A stretch of 64,000 nucleotides of DNA, taken from Deltaproteobacteria bacterium (lineage in GTDB: Bacteria; Myxococcota_A; UBA796; SXON01). Both the position numbers and the translations under genes were made by a program. Positions 1-8,076 of this stretch are shown here, piece after piece; the stretch's first letter is position 1, and the number at the start of each line of letters is the position of its first letter. The DNA lies in NCBI GenBank assembly GCA_947484175.1, contig CANKOI010000005.1, forward strand, positions 1 to 64,000. Reading direction: 5' to 3'. The notes under the pieces were generated by a model that was given only the letters and a program-made list of their open reading frames with translations, was not told the origin of the DNA and made no database searches.

Positions 1-183
1 CGTCGTAGTTGCCCCGAAGGCGAGCGCTGTGCGATCTGGGTGGAGGCGCGCTGGGGTGCGCCGGTGCCCATGCCCACGGCGATGGCGGCCTTCGCTGAGG
101 GCCCCGCCACCTCGGCTGTCACCGTTCTCCGATTCGCCGGCCTCGCCGCCGAGCCCGCCACCCACGTGCAGGTGTCGCGATAG
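1..183 (+). CDS. 3' end of an unidentified gene, cut by the left edge
   Basis: Frame 1 is open from the first base to a TAG at 181-183 and reads 60 residues ending in THVQVSR. The composition (Ala, Val, Glu and Gly with G/C at third positions) looks coding, and the next gene starts 10 bases later, as is common in this densely packed window. The fragment contains CPEGERCAIWVEARWG near its start, so a disulphide or metal-binding Cys pair is possible. Too little is present to name a family. It could instead be chance open frame, which is frequent in DNA this rich in G+C. Confidence 0.45.
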   Translation, partial: RRSCPEGERCAIWVEARWGAPVPMPTAMAAFAEGPATSAVTVLRFAGLAAEPATHVQVSR

Positions 184-193
184 GCGAGCGCTG

Positions 194-847
194 ATGCTCC
201 TCCTGTCTGCGCTCGCCTTCGCCACCGATCCCGTAGCCCTCCGCAGCGCCATGGAGGCAGAAGCGGGGTGGGAGCTTGTGGACACGAAAACGGTCAAGGG
301 CGTGGGGCCGGTGGCCGTGCGCCACAAGCAGGTGCTCGGTGAAGACTGCCTCGAGGGCAGCACCACCGCCGCGCTCGACCCCGACGTGTTCCTCGCCGCC
401 GCCACCGACGTGGAAAACCAGCCCCGGTGGAGCTCGTGGTCGCTCCCCGCGGCGCGCCGACTCACCGCTGGCGCAGACAGCTTCGACTACTACCAACTGC
501 TCGACAACCCCGCGCCGGTGTCCGACCGCTTCTGGTTCGTGCACGCGACCACCAGCGTAGAGGGAGGCGCCCGGATTTTTCGCTGGGATCAGGTCGACGC
601 CGAGGCTCGTTATCCTGCCGAACTGGCCGAGTTGCAGGCTCGCTTTCCGGGCGCTCTGAGCACGCGCACGAACCTCGGCGACTGGACCTTTCGCCCCGAA
701 GCTGCCGGCACCCTCGTCCGCTACCGCATCTGCACCGATGCGGGGGGCAACATTCCCCGCTGGGTGGGCGAGATCGCGGCGCGCAGCACGCTCCCCGGCA
801 ACGTGGCCGACCTCATCAAAGAAGTGCGGCGGCGAACGGGCGGCTGA
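194..847 (+). CDS. secreted START/SRPBCC-like domain protein
   Basis: The product is 217 residues. I chose the ATG at 194 because it gives a short hydrophobic export signal (MLLLSALAFA, then TDP); the same frame is open upstream but becomes Arg/Pro-rich and unlike protein. The remainder looks like a START/SRPBCC-type helix-grip fold: a segment on perturbation and comparison of a ligand state (NQPRWSSWS), a central FWFVHATTSVEGG strand pair, then LGDWTFRPEAAGTLVRYRI, and a C-terminal amphipathic helix (NVADLIKEVRRR). Such domains bind hydrophobic ligands, including lipids. The ligand cannot be inferred here. The signal suggests a periplasmic location. The fold call rests on pattern memory rather than a search. 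Confidence 0.6.
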   Translation: MLLLSALAFATDPVALRSAMEAEAGWELVDTKTVKGVGPVAVRHKQVLGEDCLEGSTTAALDPDVFLAAATDVENQPRWSSWSLPAARRLTAGADSFDYYQLLDNPAPVSDRFWFVHATTSVEGGARIFRWDQVDAEARYPAELAELQARFPGALSTRTNLGDWTFRPEAAGTLVRYRICTDAGGNIPRWVGEIAARSTLPGNVADLIKEVRRRTGG

Positions 848-903
848 GCGCACTGTAAGGCATCACGGACGAGCGGCGTTGTGGGCGGCACCAAGGCTCC
901 GTG

Positions 904-1407
904 ATGAACTTCCTCGACAAGGTCCAGCTCGCTTATTCCTGCCCGCTCGCGTGGGAGAAGCTCGTCGGCGGCGAGCGGCGGCGCTTCTGCGGCGACTGCC
1001 AGAAGCACGTCACCAACCTCAGCGCGATGTCGCGCCCCGCGGCGTCGGCCTGGCTCGCACGGAACGAAGGGGTCTCGGTCTGTGTGCGGGTGGAGGTGGA
1101 CGAGACCGGGCGCTCGCTGCACCGGCCGGCGCCCGCTGCCTTCGCGCTCGCTGCGCTCGCGCTCGGCGCCGCCGGCTGCGCCACCGACGAGGACACCTCG
1201 TTCGACAGCGGCAACCGGGGCCCCGCCGAGGTGGTCACCGCCGACAATCGCGCGAACGCCGCCAACGAGGAGGCGCTGACGCTGCGTACCGAGGCGGGCG
1301 GCGTTCACCAGCTCCTCGGCGAGCCGCCGCCCGTAGCCGTGATGGGCGGCATTTCGCCGGTTCGCCCGATGGTGGGGCGAGTGGCTCCGAGCCCCGACGG
1401 CGAGTAG
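904..1407 (+). CDS. small membrane protein with N-terminal Cys-cluster domain
   Basis: The product is 167 residues from the ATG at 904; a GTG immediately before it at 901 is an equally possible start. The N-terminal domain carries C13, a RFCGDC pair (C29, C32) and C60, spaced like a zinc-ribbon-type cluster, with the phrase HVTNLSAMS after the second pair. I recall this 'RFC-x-x-C ... LS-x-M' arrangement at the N-terminus of several uncharacterised Myxococcota and Bacteroidota proteins. A hydrophobic stretch at about residues 76-94 ends in a Cys and probably spans the membrane. The C-terminal 70 residues are Ala/Gly/Pro-rich and likely periplasmic. The layout (cytoplasmic metal domain, one helix, extracytoplasmic tail) would suit a regulator such as an anti-sigma factor, but nothing shown here proves that. 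Confidence 0.6.
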   Translation: MNFLDKVQLAYSCPLAWEKLVGGERRRFCGDCQKHVTNLSAMSRPAASAWLARNEGVSVCVRVEVDETGRSLHRPAPAAFALAALALGAAGCATDEDTSFDSGNRGPAEVVTADNRANAANEEALTLRTEAGGVHQLLGEPPPVAVMGGISPVRPMVGRVAPSPDGE

Positions 1408-1439
1408 TTCCGCAGGCCGCCCACCAGCTATACTCCCCC

Positions 1440-2906
1440 ATGCCCGGTGTGAGCTCCCCACCCAAGTCTGGCGGCCTCCTCGACGCGCTGGAACGAGCCG
1501 GAAACCGCCTGCCCGATCCGGTCGTGCTCTTCGCGCTCGTCGCGGGGCTCATCGCCGTTGCGTCGGCGCTCATGGCCGGCGGAAACTGGACCGTCACCCA
1601 CCCCGGAACCGGCGATCCGGTGGCCGTTCAGAGCCTCCTGGAGGGTTCACAGCTGCGCCGGATGTGGACCGACGCGGTCAAAAACTTCGGAGCCTTTCCG
1701 CCCCTCGCCAGCGTGCTCGCGGCGGTGATGGGCATCGGTGTGGCCGAGCGCTCCGGCCTCATCGGGGCCGCGCTCAGCCGCGCCGTAAGCGCCGTCCCGC
1801 CGCGGCTCCTCACCGTGGCGATGCTGTTTGTGGGCGCCAATGGCGCCTTGGCCTCCGATGCGAGCTTCGTCGTGCTGGTGCCGCTCGGCGCCACCCTCTG
1901 GGCGCGCGCCGGCCGGCACCCCTTGGCGGGCATGAGCATCGCCTATGCGGCGGTGAGCGGCGGCTACGGCGCCAACCTGCTCGTCACCGCGCTCGACCCC
2001 TTGCTGGCCGGGCTCACCGACGCCGCCGCGAAGCTGGTGGATCCCGAGGTGCACGTGGCGGCCACCTGCAACTGGTACTTCAACGCTGCCAGCGTCTTCC
2101 TCGTTACCGGCGTGGGTGCGTTGGTGGCGCCCTCGGTGGAGCGGCGATTCGGGCCGTGGGCCACGCGAGAGGAGCCCGACGAGGCCGAATCCGCCTCGCT
2201 CCTCCCGGCTGGCATCGCCTGCGCCGTCACCGTCGCGCTGCTCGCGCTGGTCGCCGTGTTCATCCTCCGCGCCGACGACGGAAGGTGGACCCCCGTGTAC
2301 GAGAGCATGGTGCTCCTCGTGGCCACCGCGGCCCTCGTTCCCGGGCTCGTTCACGGCGTGCACACCGGCAGGGTGCGCAACACCCAGGACGCCGCGAAGC
2401 TCGCCGCCGACGCCGCGGGCGGCATGGGCGGCTACATCGTGCTCGCCTTCGCGGCCGCCCAGTTCGTGGCGTGGTTCAACTGGTCCAACCTCGGCATGGT
2501 GCTCGCGGTGCGTGGAGCCGACGTGGTGAGAGAGCTCGGCCTCTCGTCCGGCGTTTTGCTCGCCGCCTTCGTAGTGCTCTCGGGCTTCATCAACATCCTG
2601 ATCGCGAGTGCCTCGGCCAAGTGGGCGCTGATGGCGCCGCTGTTCGTGCCCATGCTGCTGCTCCTCGGCATCGATCCCGCGATGACGCAAGCGGCGTACC
2701 GGGTCGGCGATGCGGTCACCAACGTACTCACTCCGTTGATGCCGTACATGCCGATCGTGCTCGCCGCCGCGCGTCGCTACGTGCCCTCCGCGGGCATGGG
2801 GACCGTTTTCGCTGCCCAGTTGCCGTTCGCGGTGGCGTGGGGCGTCACCTGGACAGCGCTGTTGCTCTTGTGGAATGCGGTCGGCTGGCCATTGGGGCCC
2901 GGGTAG
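1440..2906 (+). CDS. AbgT-family transporter (aminobenzoyl-glutamate type)
   Basis: The product is 488 residues, the usual size for the AbgT family of polytopic inner-membrane transporters, which import p-aminobenzoyl-glutamate in E. coli or export sulfonamides in some other species. The N-terminus after the ATG at 1440 contains the family opening (LERAGNRLPDPVVLFA) followed by the first helix. About a dozen hydrophobic helices follow, with the re-entrant regions VGANGALASDASFVVLVPLG and SGFINILIASASAKWALMAP, which resemble the conserved hairpin segments of the family, and a C-terminal NVLTPLMPYMPIVL segment. The frame is open far upstream, but that part lacks membrane character. The substrate is not deducible; the neighbours give no folate context. 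Confidence 0.85.
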   Translation: MPGVSSPPKSGGLLDALERAGNRLPDPVVLFALVAGLIAVASALMAGGNWTVTHPGTGDPVAVQSLLEGSQLRRMWTDAVKNFGAFPPLASVLAAVMGIGVAERSGLIGAALSRAVSAVPPRLLTVAMLFVGANGALASDASFVVLVPLGATLWARAGRHPLAGMSIAYAAVSGGYGANLLVTALDPLLAGLTDAAAKLVDPEVHVAATCNWYFNAASVFLVTGVGALVAPSVERRFGPWATREEPDEAESASLLPAGIACAVTVALLALVAVFILRADDGRWTPVYESMVLLVATAALVPGLVHGVHTGRVRNTQDAAKLAADAAGGMGGYIVLAFAAAQFVAWFNWSNLGMVLAVRGADVVRELGLSSGVLLAAFVVLSGFINILIASASAKWALMAPLFVPMLLLLGIDPAMTQAAYRVGDAVTNVLTPLMPYMPIVLAAARRYVPSAGMGTVFAAQLPFAVAWGVTWTALLLLWNAVGWPLGPG

Positions 2907-2953
2907 CCTCGCCGCCGCGTGCCCCGGCGCCCGCCGCCGGATAGCCCCGCGCC

Positions 2954-3439
2954 ATGCTCGCCCTCGCCGATCTCACCGGCCGGTTCCTCGCGCACTCGGT
3001 GTGGTGCGTCATCGATCCTGAAGCCTTCGTACCGCTGCTGGGCCACGAGAAGGCCGGCAAGCGAGGGCTCCTCCGGCTCAAGCATTCCACCCTAGAAGAG
3101 TCGGTGGCCGCGGGCCGAGCGTGGTTGGAGAAGAACCCCGACGGTGTCGATCGCGCCGTGCTGGTGTACGACACCTTCCTCACGGTGGGCGGCCTGAAGA
3201 CCGACGCCCTCTTCCTTCGCGCCGTGGAGTACGGCGAGCGCCCGCTCACCCTCGAGCTCGGGCTCCGCTACCGCCCCAGCGGCACCGCCGAAGGCTTCCG
3301 CGTGGGCAGCCCGAAGGTGCTGGCAGATGGGGGCATCGGCGACCAGTGGGACCCCTTCTTCGCCCAGTTCTGGAAGGGCGTGAAGAGCCATGCCGAAGCG
3401 GCGAAGGTCTGGAACGACCACCTCGACGACGGGCTGTAG
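2954..3439 (+). CDS. hypothetical cytoplasmic protein, 161 residues
   Basis: The ATG at 2954 begins a 161-residue product with no signal peptide and no membrane segment. It mixes predicted strands (SVWCVIDPEAFVPLL, RAVLVYDTFLTV, LTLELGLRYRP) with helices, including a C-terminal helix KGVKSHAEAAKVWNDHL. It lies 47 bases after the transporter and 25 bases before the MscS-type channel, on the same strand, so the three may be co-transcribed. I do not recognise the family. Third-position G/C bias and the tight spacing support it being a real gene. Confidence 0.6.
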   Translation: MLALADLTGRFLAHSVWCVIDPEAFVPLLGHEKAGKRGLLRLKHSTLEESVAAGRAWLEKNPDGVDRAVLVYDTFLTVGGLKTDALFLRAVEYGERPLTLELGLRYRPSGTAEGFRVGSPKVLADGGIGDQWDPFFAQFWKGVKSHAEAAKVWNDHLDDGL

Positions 3440-3464
3440 GCCACCACCCCCCACGGATCGAACC

Positions 3465-4301
3465 ATGACCCCCGAAAATCTCGCCTCCTTGCAGCGTTTC
3501 ATCGGCATGAACCTGGCCACGCTTGGCATGAACGCGCTCGGTGCCATCGTCATCCTGCTTGCGGGTTGGTGGGCGGCCCAACGGATGGCGAAGGTCACGG
3601 GCTTCGTGATGCGGCGGTCGCCGGGGATCGACGACACCCTCAAACCCCTCGTGGTCTCGGTCGTCAAGAACACGGTCCGGCTGCTCACGGTCGTCGCGGC
3701 GCTGGGGAATTTCGGGGTGGAGACCTCCAGCCTGATCGCGGTTTTCGGGGCAGCCGGTCTCGCCGTGGGGCTCGCGCTGCAAGGCACGCTCACCAACGTA
3801 GCGGCCGGGGTGATGCTGCTCGTACTCCGGCCCTTCCAGCTCGGAGACTCCATCCTCGTGCAGGGACACAGCGGCACCGTGCAACGCATCGGCCTCTTCG
3901 CCACGGAGTTGACCACCACGGAAAACCTCTACGTCTCGCTTCCGAACGCCAGCGTCTGGGGCGCCCCGATCGTGAACTATTCCCGAAACCCCACCCGCCG
4001 AATCGACGTCGTCGTGAACCTCGACTACGCCAGCGATCTCGATCAGGCCATCCTGATCGCCACCGCCGCACTGCGCAGCGACCCCCGCGTACACGCCGAG
4101 CCGGCGCCGGTAGTGGCGGTACGGGCGCTAGGCCCCGCATCGGTGGAGCTCGTCCTTCGCGGTTTCGTGGACCAAGCCGAGCATCAGGTCGTCCTCTACG
4201 CCGTGCAAAAGTCAGCGAAGGAGCGACTCCAAGCCGCCGGCATCCTCCTCGCCGTGCTCGCGCCCACCCCCGTCTACCCGTCCCTCAACCCCGCGCAGTA
4301 G
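3465..4301 (+). CDS. small-conductance mechanosensitive channel (MscS family)
   Basis: This is a 278-residue inner-membrane channel, close to the 286 of E. coli MscS, which releases solutes when membrane tension rises during hypo-osmotic shock. Three membrane helices are visible at about residues 18-40, 62-84 and 90-121. The third, pore-lining helix has the Gly/Ala packing pattern FGAAGLAVGLALQGTLTN followed by the kink and LRPFQLGDSI, the signature joining the pore to the cytoplasmic beta domain. The beta domain (GTVQRIGLFATEL, then VSLPNASV and NYSRNPTRR) and the alpha/beta C-terminal domain complete a minimal MscS. The start at 3465 gives the expected short N-terminus. Its 3' end overlaps the convergent lipoprotein gene by 28 bases. 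Confidence 0.92.
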   Translation: MTPENLASLQRFIGMNLATLGMNALGAIVILLAGWWAAQRMAKVTGFVMRRSPGIDDTLKPLVVSVVKNTVRLLTVVAALGNFGVETSSLIAVFGAAGLAVGLALQGTLTNVAAGVMLLVLRPFQLGDSILVQGHSGTVQRIGLFATELTTTENLYVSLPNASVWGAPIVNYSRNPTRRIDVVVNLDYASDLDQAILIATAALRSDPRVHAEPAPVVAVRALGPASVELVLRGFVDQAEHQVVLYAVQKSAKERLQAAGILLAVLAPTPVYPSLNPAQ

Positions 4302-5050
4302 GCGCTGGTGTCGTCGAAATAGCCCTTCATGCCGTCGAGGATCAGCGCGCGGATGATGTCGGAGTCTTGGGTGGTGTCGGGGTTGATCTGGAATTCGCGC
4401 CACATGCCGTAGGCGTGAATCATCCCCCCGTCGCCCGGGAAGTAGGCCTCGATCTGATAGTCTTGGTCGAGCTTGGTGGCCTCTTCGTCGCTGTCGGCTG
4501 GGTTGGGAGCCCATGTGCGCGTGGCAAAGCCTTCCTCGCCGTCCACGTCGAGACGCATCGCGCCGCCGTGCACGAACGTGCGGTAGGCACCCGCGATGGG
4601 AATTTCAACCGCGTAGGTGGTGTCCCAGGTGACAATGTCGGTGTCTCCTGCCAAGAAACTGTCGCGGTCGGTTGTGAATTCCCGTTGGTAGTCGGTGTAA
4701 TTGTCCGGGAACACGAGCCGCTGATCGGGTTGGATGAGCGCGTCCATCAGCTCGGCAGAAGAGCAGTCGAGGGTGTCCACGAGGTAGAACCCCGCGGCGT
4801 CCTTCGGGTTCGCGTCCCACTCCACGTCCACCAGCAAGAATTCCTCTTGCGTGAGGTCGGAATAGTCACCCTGAAGGGGGAACTCTTCGGCGTCGAGGGT
4901 GGCGCCAAAGCTGATGGTCAGCTCCGCGAGGGCCTCGAGGTCTTCGCTGGCGTAGTTCACCCACGTGCTGTGGAGGAACTCGTCGAGGGTAGGCGGAGCG
5001 GGGGCGGCGTCGGGGGAGAGACAGCCGGTGAGCAGGAGGAGGGTAGACAT
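4274..5050 (-). CDS. lipoprotein of unknown function
   Basis: From the ATG at 5050 the product is 258 residues and opens MSTLLLLTGC, a lipobox (LLTG-Cys) after only nine residues. An in-frame ATG at 5086 would give a conventional Arg-containing signal of 21 residues, but would leave just 6 bases to the divergent peptidase gene at 5093. The mature part is acidic, with many Asp/Glu/Thr residues, PTLDEFLHSTWVNY near the start, and three scattered Cys residues, and reads like an outer-membrane or surface lipoprotein. I do not recognise a domain. It converges with the MscS gene with a 28-base overlap. Confidence 0.65.
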   Translation of the reverse strand: MSTLLLLTGCLSPDAAPAPPTLDEFLHSTWVNYASEDLEALAELTISFGATLDAEEFPLQGDYSDLTQEEFLLVDVEWDANPKDAAGFYLVDTLDCSSAELMDALIQPDQRLVFPDNYTDYQREFTTDRDSFLAGDTDIVTWDTTYAVEIPIAGAYRTFVHGGAMRLDVDGEEGFATRTWAPNPADSDEEATKLDQDYQIEAYFPGDGGMIHAYGMWREFQINPDTTQDSDIIRALILDGMKGYFDDTSAYCAGLRDG

Positions 5051-5092
5051 CTGCCGCAGGGTAGCCGCTCCTCGCGGAGTTAGCATTCGCCC

Positions 5093-6532
5093 ATGCTGGC
5101 CCTCCTCGCCTTCGCCTTCGCCCGTTCCCTCCCCTCCGATGCCCCTGCCCGGCCCGCCGATCGACTCTTGGAGCAGGTGGACTGGGCCGCGGCCACCCCT
5201 GAGCTCACCCGTTTGCTGTCGGAGCTGCTGCAGATCGAGTCCGTCAATCCGCCGGGAAACGAACGGGCCGCCGTGGACTACCTTGACCGCGTCTTGCAGG
5301 CCGAGGGCATCGTGACGGAGCTGGTGCCACTCGAAGACGGCCGGGCCTCACTCATCGCCCGCCTGCCTGGCACCGGCGACCAGCAGCCGCTGTGCCTGTT
5401 GAGCCATGTCGATGTGGTGCCCGCCGAAGCCGACCGCTGGAAGGTTTCCCCCTTTTCGGGCGAGGTGAAGGAGGGCTTTGTGTGGGGTCGCGGCGCCCTA
5501 GACATGAAGGGCATGACGGCCCTCGAAGTGATGACGATGATCCAAATCAAGAGGCTCGGCGTGCCGCTCAACCGGCAGCTGGTTCTGCTCGCGGTGGCCG
5601 ACGAAGAGGTGGACAGCAAGGGCATCGACTCGGTGGTGAAGCTGTGGGACCGCGTGAACTGTTCCCATTCCATCAACGAAGGCGGCTACGGCCTGCAAGA
5701 CCTGTTCATCAAGGGTCAAACCTTCCACGCCATCTCGGTGGCGGAGAAAGGCGCCGTCTGGATGAAGATGATCGCGTCGGGCGCCCCGGGGCACGGGTCC
5801 ACGCCGGTGCCTGGCCGCGCTCCCGAGGTGCTCACCCGCGCGCTGCAGCGGCTCGCGCAACGGAAGGATGTCGTGCACTGGAACCCGGTGCTGATGGAGA
5901 GCTTCCGGCGGGTTGGCGCCGAAGGCGGCGGGCTTTCAGGGGCCATCCTCCAGAACCCCTTTCTGGTGAAGCTGCTCGTGCGCGACCGGCTGATGAAGAA
6001 CCCGCCTACGCACGCGGCGCTCACCAACACCGTGAACGTGACCGGCTTCTTCGGCGGCAAGCAACCGAACGTCGTGCCCAGCGAAGTGGGTGCCGTACTC
6101 GACTGCCGCATCCTTCCCGGCGAGACGGCCGAGGCGCTGGTAGCTGAGCTGGTCGCGCTGGTCGACGACCCCGCTATCCGTTTCGAGATCACCAGCAGCA
6201 CCCTCGCCAACGCGAGCACCTGGGACGACCCCTTCTTCCGGGCCCTCGCCGACCGCGCCGTATTGGGTCAGGAACACGCGGTAGCCGGACCGATCGTGAG
6301 CATCGGCTACACCGACAGCCAGGCGCTGCGCCCCCTCGGCGTGCATGCCTATGGCTATGTGCCCTTCGTGATCGACGGCGAGCTGTTGGCTACGGCGCAC
6401 GGCGACAACGAACGCGTGCCGGTGTCAGAGCTGGAGCCTGGCCTGCGCCGCCTCCTCGGGGCTGTCCTCGATGTGAGCACCGGCCGGGAGGACGGCCCGC
6501 GCGCCGCGCCGAACGTAGAGCAGGCGCGGTAG
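5093..6532 (+). CDS. exported M20-family metallopeptidase
   Basis: The product is 479 residues with an N-terminal hydrophobic signal (MLALLAFAFA, then RS). The M20/ArgE/DapE/carboxypeptidase G2 fold is shown by SHVDVVP (metal ligand H105 and D107), GRGALDMKGM (bridging D137), LLAVADEEV (general base E171, ligand E172) and a late TAHGDNERV (His ligand). The lid-domain region follows the second ligand set. These enzymes remove terminal residues from short peptides or acylated amino acids using two zinc ions. The export signal implies periplasmic peptide turnover. The gene diverges from the lipoprotein at 4274-5050; the methyltransferase-like gene follows after 7 bases. Confidence 0.87.
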   Translation: MLALLAFAFARSLPSDAPARPADRLLEQVDWAAATPELTRLLSELLQIESVNPPGNERAAVDYLDRVLQAEGIVTELVPLEDGRASLIARLPGTGDQQPLCLLSHVDVVPAEADRWKVSPFSGEVKEGFVWGRGALDMKGMTALEVMTMIQIKRLGVPLNRQLVLLAVADEEVDSKGIDSVVKLWDRVNCSHSINEGGYGLQDLFIKGQTFHAISVAEKGAVWMKMIASGAPGHGSTPVPGRAPEVLTRALQRLAQRKDVVHWNPVLMESFRRVGAEGGGLSGAILQNPFLVKLLVRDRLMKNPPTHAALTNTVNVTGFFGGKQPNVVPSEVGAVLDCRILPGETAEALVAELVALVDDPAIRFEITSSTLANASTWDDPFFRALADRAVLGQEHAVAGPIVSIGYTDSQALRPLGVHAYGYVPFVIDGELLATAHGDNERVPVSELEPGLRRLLGAVLDVSTGREDGPRAAPNVEQAR

Positions 6533-6539
6533 AGCCCGG

Positions 6540-7208
6540 ATGCCGCGGCCCTGGAACCTCATCGCCAGCGAAAAGACCCCCGACGGCACCTTGGAGCTGC
6601 GCCGCCGGGCCGATGGTGAACACCTGATCCAGCTCTCGGGGCGAGTGCTGATGAACAGCGCGGCGCGGCGCTCCGAGGAGGTGCTGGCTACGCGAGGCTG
6701 CGGTGCGAGCCGTTCCCCTTCTCCGCGCGTGCTCATCGGCGGTCTGGGGATGGGCTGCACCCTGCGCGCGGCGCTGGACGTGCTCCCCAAGTCAGCGACC
6801 GTGATGGTGGCTGAGCTGAATCCAGTCATGGAAGAGTGGTGCCGAGGGCCGCTTGTCGAAGTCAACGGCGGAGCGATACATGACACAAGGGTCACCATGT
6901 TTCACGGCGATGTGTCACGACACATCTCGGGCGTTTCGCATGGAAGCTACGACGTGATCCTCTTGGACCTGTACGCCGGTCCGAACGAGGCCGCCGACAA
7001 CGCAGGAGACCCGTTCTACGGCTTGGCGGCCCTCGCTCACCAGCGCCGGGCGCTCTCCAAGGGTGGCGTGCTCGCCGTGTGGGGCGAACGCCGCGACCTC
7101 GCGTACGAGCGTCGCGTGGGTCAGTCCGGCTTCACCTTGCAGCCCCGCTCGTTGGAGGCGGGTGGCGATGCGTGGAAACATGCGGTGTACGTGGCGCTTC
7201 GGGAGTGA
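6540..7208 (+). CDS. spermidine-synthase-like protein (class I Rossmann methyltransferase fold)
   Basis: The product is 222 residues. The fold of spermidine synthase and related SAM-dependent enzymes is seen in VLIGGLGMGCTLRAAL at about residues 64-78 (glycine-rich nucleotide loop), TVMVAELNPVMEEW (acidic end of strand 2) and DVILLDLYAGPNE (motif IV), with GGVLAVWGE near the C-terminus. The N-terminal half-domain is shorter than in true polyamine synthases, and no tetramerisation segment is visible, so polyamine synthesis is not assured. Such short homologues are widespread and mostly uncharacterised. It starts 7 bases after the peptidase and is probably co-transcribed with it. Confidence 0.75.
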   Translation: MPRPWNLIASEKTPDGTLELRRRADGEHLIQLSGRVLMNSAARRSEEVLATRGCGASRSPSPRVLIGGLGMGCTLRAALDVLPKSATVMVAELNPVMEEWCRGPLVEVNGGAIHDTRVTMFHGDVSRHISGVSHGSYDVILLDLYAGPNEAADNAGDPFYGLAALAHQRRALSKGGVLAVWGERRDLAYERRVGQSGFTLQPRSLEAGGDAWKHAVYVALRE

Positions 7209-7231
7209 GGGCCACGCCGCCCCCCCCTCAC
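7205..7231. terminator. possible shared hairpin between convergent genes
   Basis: The arms GTGAGGG (7205-7211) and CCCTCAC (7225-7231) are perfect inverted copies around a 13-base C-rich loop, and they include the stop codons of both converging genes. No T-run follows in either direction, so this is at best a weak bidirectional terminator and may be chance. Confidence 0.25.
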
Positions 7232-8076
7232 CCCCACCAGCTCTGCAGCGGCGCTAGGACGACGGGCTCCGCACCTCCCGCCCGAATCTCGTCCACGAAC
7301 CCCTCCACATCCACGCCCGGCAGCTGACGTGGCGGAGTCTCGATTGGCACGCTGAAGTCGTCCCAATGGCAGGGGATGACCACGCGGGGCTTCACCCGCT
7401 CGAGCAGGCAGCGCGTGTAGTCTTGGCGGTACTGCCGCCCCACCGCGCAGAGGAGCAGCACGTCGGCGGGCGCGAGCTCGTCTTCGAGGAAGTCGGCAGA
7501 GTCGATGTGCAGTACCCGCAGCCCATCGAGTTCGAGGTGCCAGTGAAACACGTCGCCGTGCGGCAGCTCGTGGATTCGGGGGGGCCAAGGAGGCGGTGCG
7601 GTGAGCCGCCCCTGGAACGGAATGCGCCCGAAGATCGCCTTGCCGTGCCGAGAAGGCCACGCCGTCGCCGTTGCTGCGCCGCATGACACCGGCTCCCGCG
7701 GGTTGACCGTCACGTAGCTCTCAAGGTCAAAACCTGCGGCGGACGCGATCTGTCGGGTATCGCTGCTGCCTAAGAGGCGTGCGCCCGTTTGGGTGGCGAC
7801 AGCGGAGGCGTCGAGGGCGTGGTCGTAGTGGCTGTGGCCGACAAGGACTTCGTCGGCGGTGGGGAAGTACCGGCGCACACGCTCCGCATCCACCGGCAGG
7901 CGCCCGAAGGCGGTTCGCCACAGTCCGGCCCGCGACACATAAGGATCCAACACGAACGTGCGGGACTGCCCCTGCACGACAAACCCCGCGGTCCCCATGA
8001 AGGTGAACCGGACCTTTCCTTGCGAGGGCGCAAGGTGGAATTCCGGCGCCGGCCGGGTGAGCCAGCGACGGATCAC
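7228..8076 (-). CDS. metallo-beta-lactamase-fold hydrolase
   Basis: The product is 282 residues from the GTG at 8076, which I prefer because it overlaps the nadC stop as GTGA. A further in-frame GTG at 8109 would add 11 residues. The metal-binding motif GHSHYDHALD gives H81, H83, D85 and H86; later ligands are plausible at the DSAD and PCHWDD segments. The FMGTAGFVVQG start and VLDPYVSR segment match UlaG/YtnP-like MBL enzymes that act on phosphoesters, lactones or amides. The specific substrate is unknown. There is no signal peptide, so it is cytoplasmic. It is translationally coupled to nadC, though a role in NAD metabolism cannot be claimed from that alone. Confidence 0.82.
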   Translation of the reverse strand: MIRRWLTRPAPEFHLAPSQGKVRFTFMGTAGFVVQGQSRTFVLDPYVSRAGLWRTAFGRLPVDAERVRRYFPTADEVLVGHSHYDHALDASAVATQTGARLLGSSDTRQIASAAGFDLESYVTVNPREPVSCGAATATAWPSRHGKAIFGRIPFQGRLTAPPPWPPRIHELPHGDVFHWHLELDGLRVLHIDSADFLEDELAPADVLLLCAVGRQYRQDYTRCLLERVKPRVVIPCHWDDFSVPIETPPRQLPGVDVEGFVDEIRAGGAEPVVLAPLQSWWG

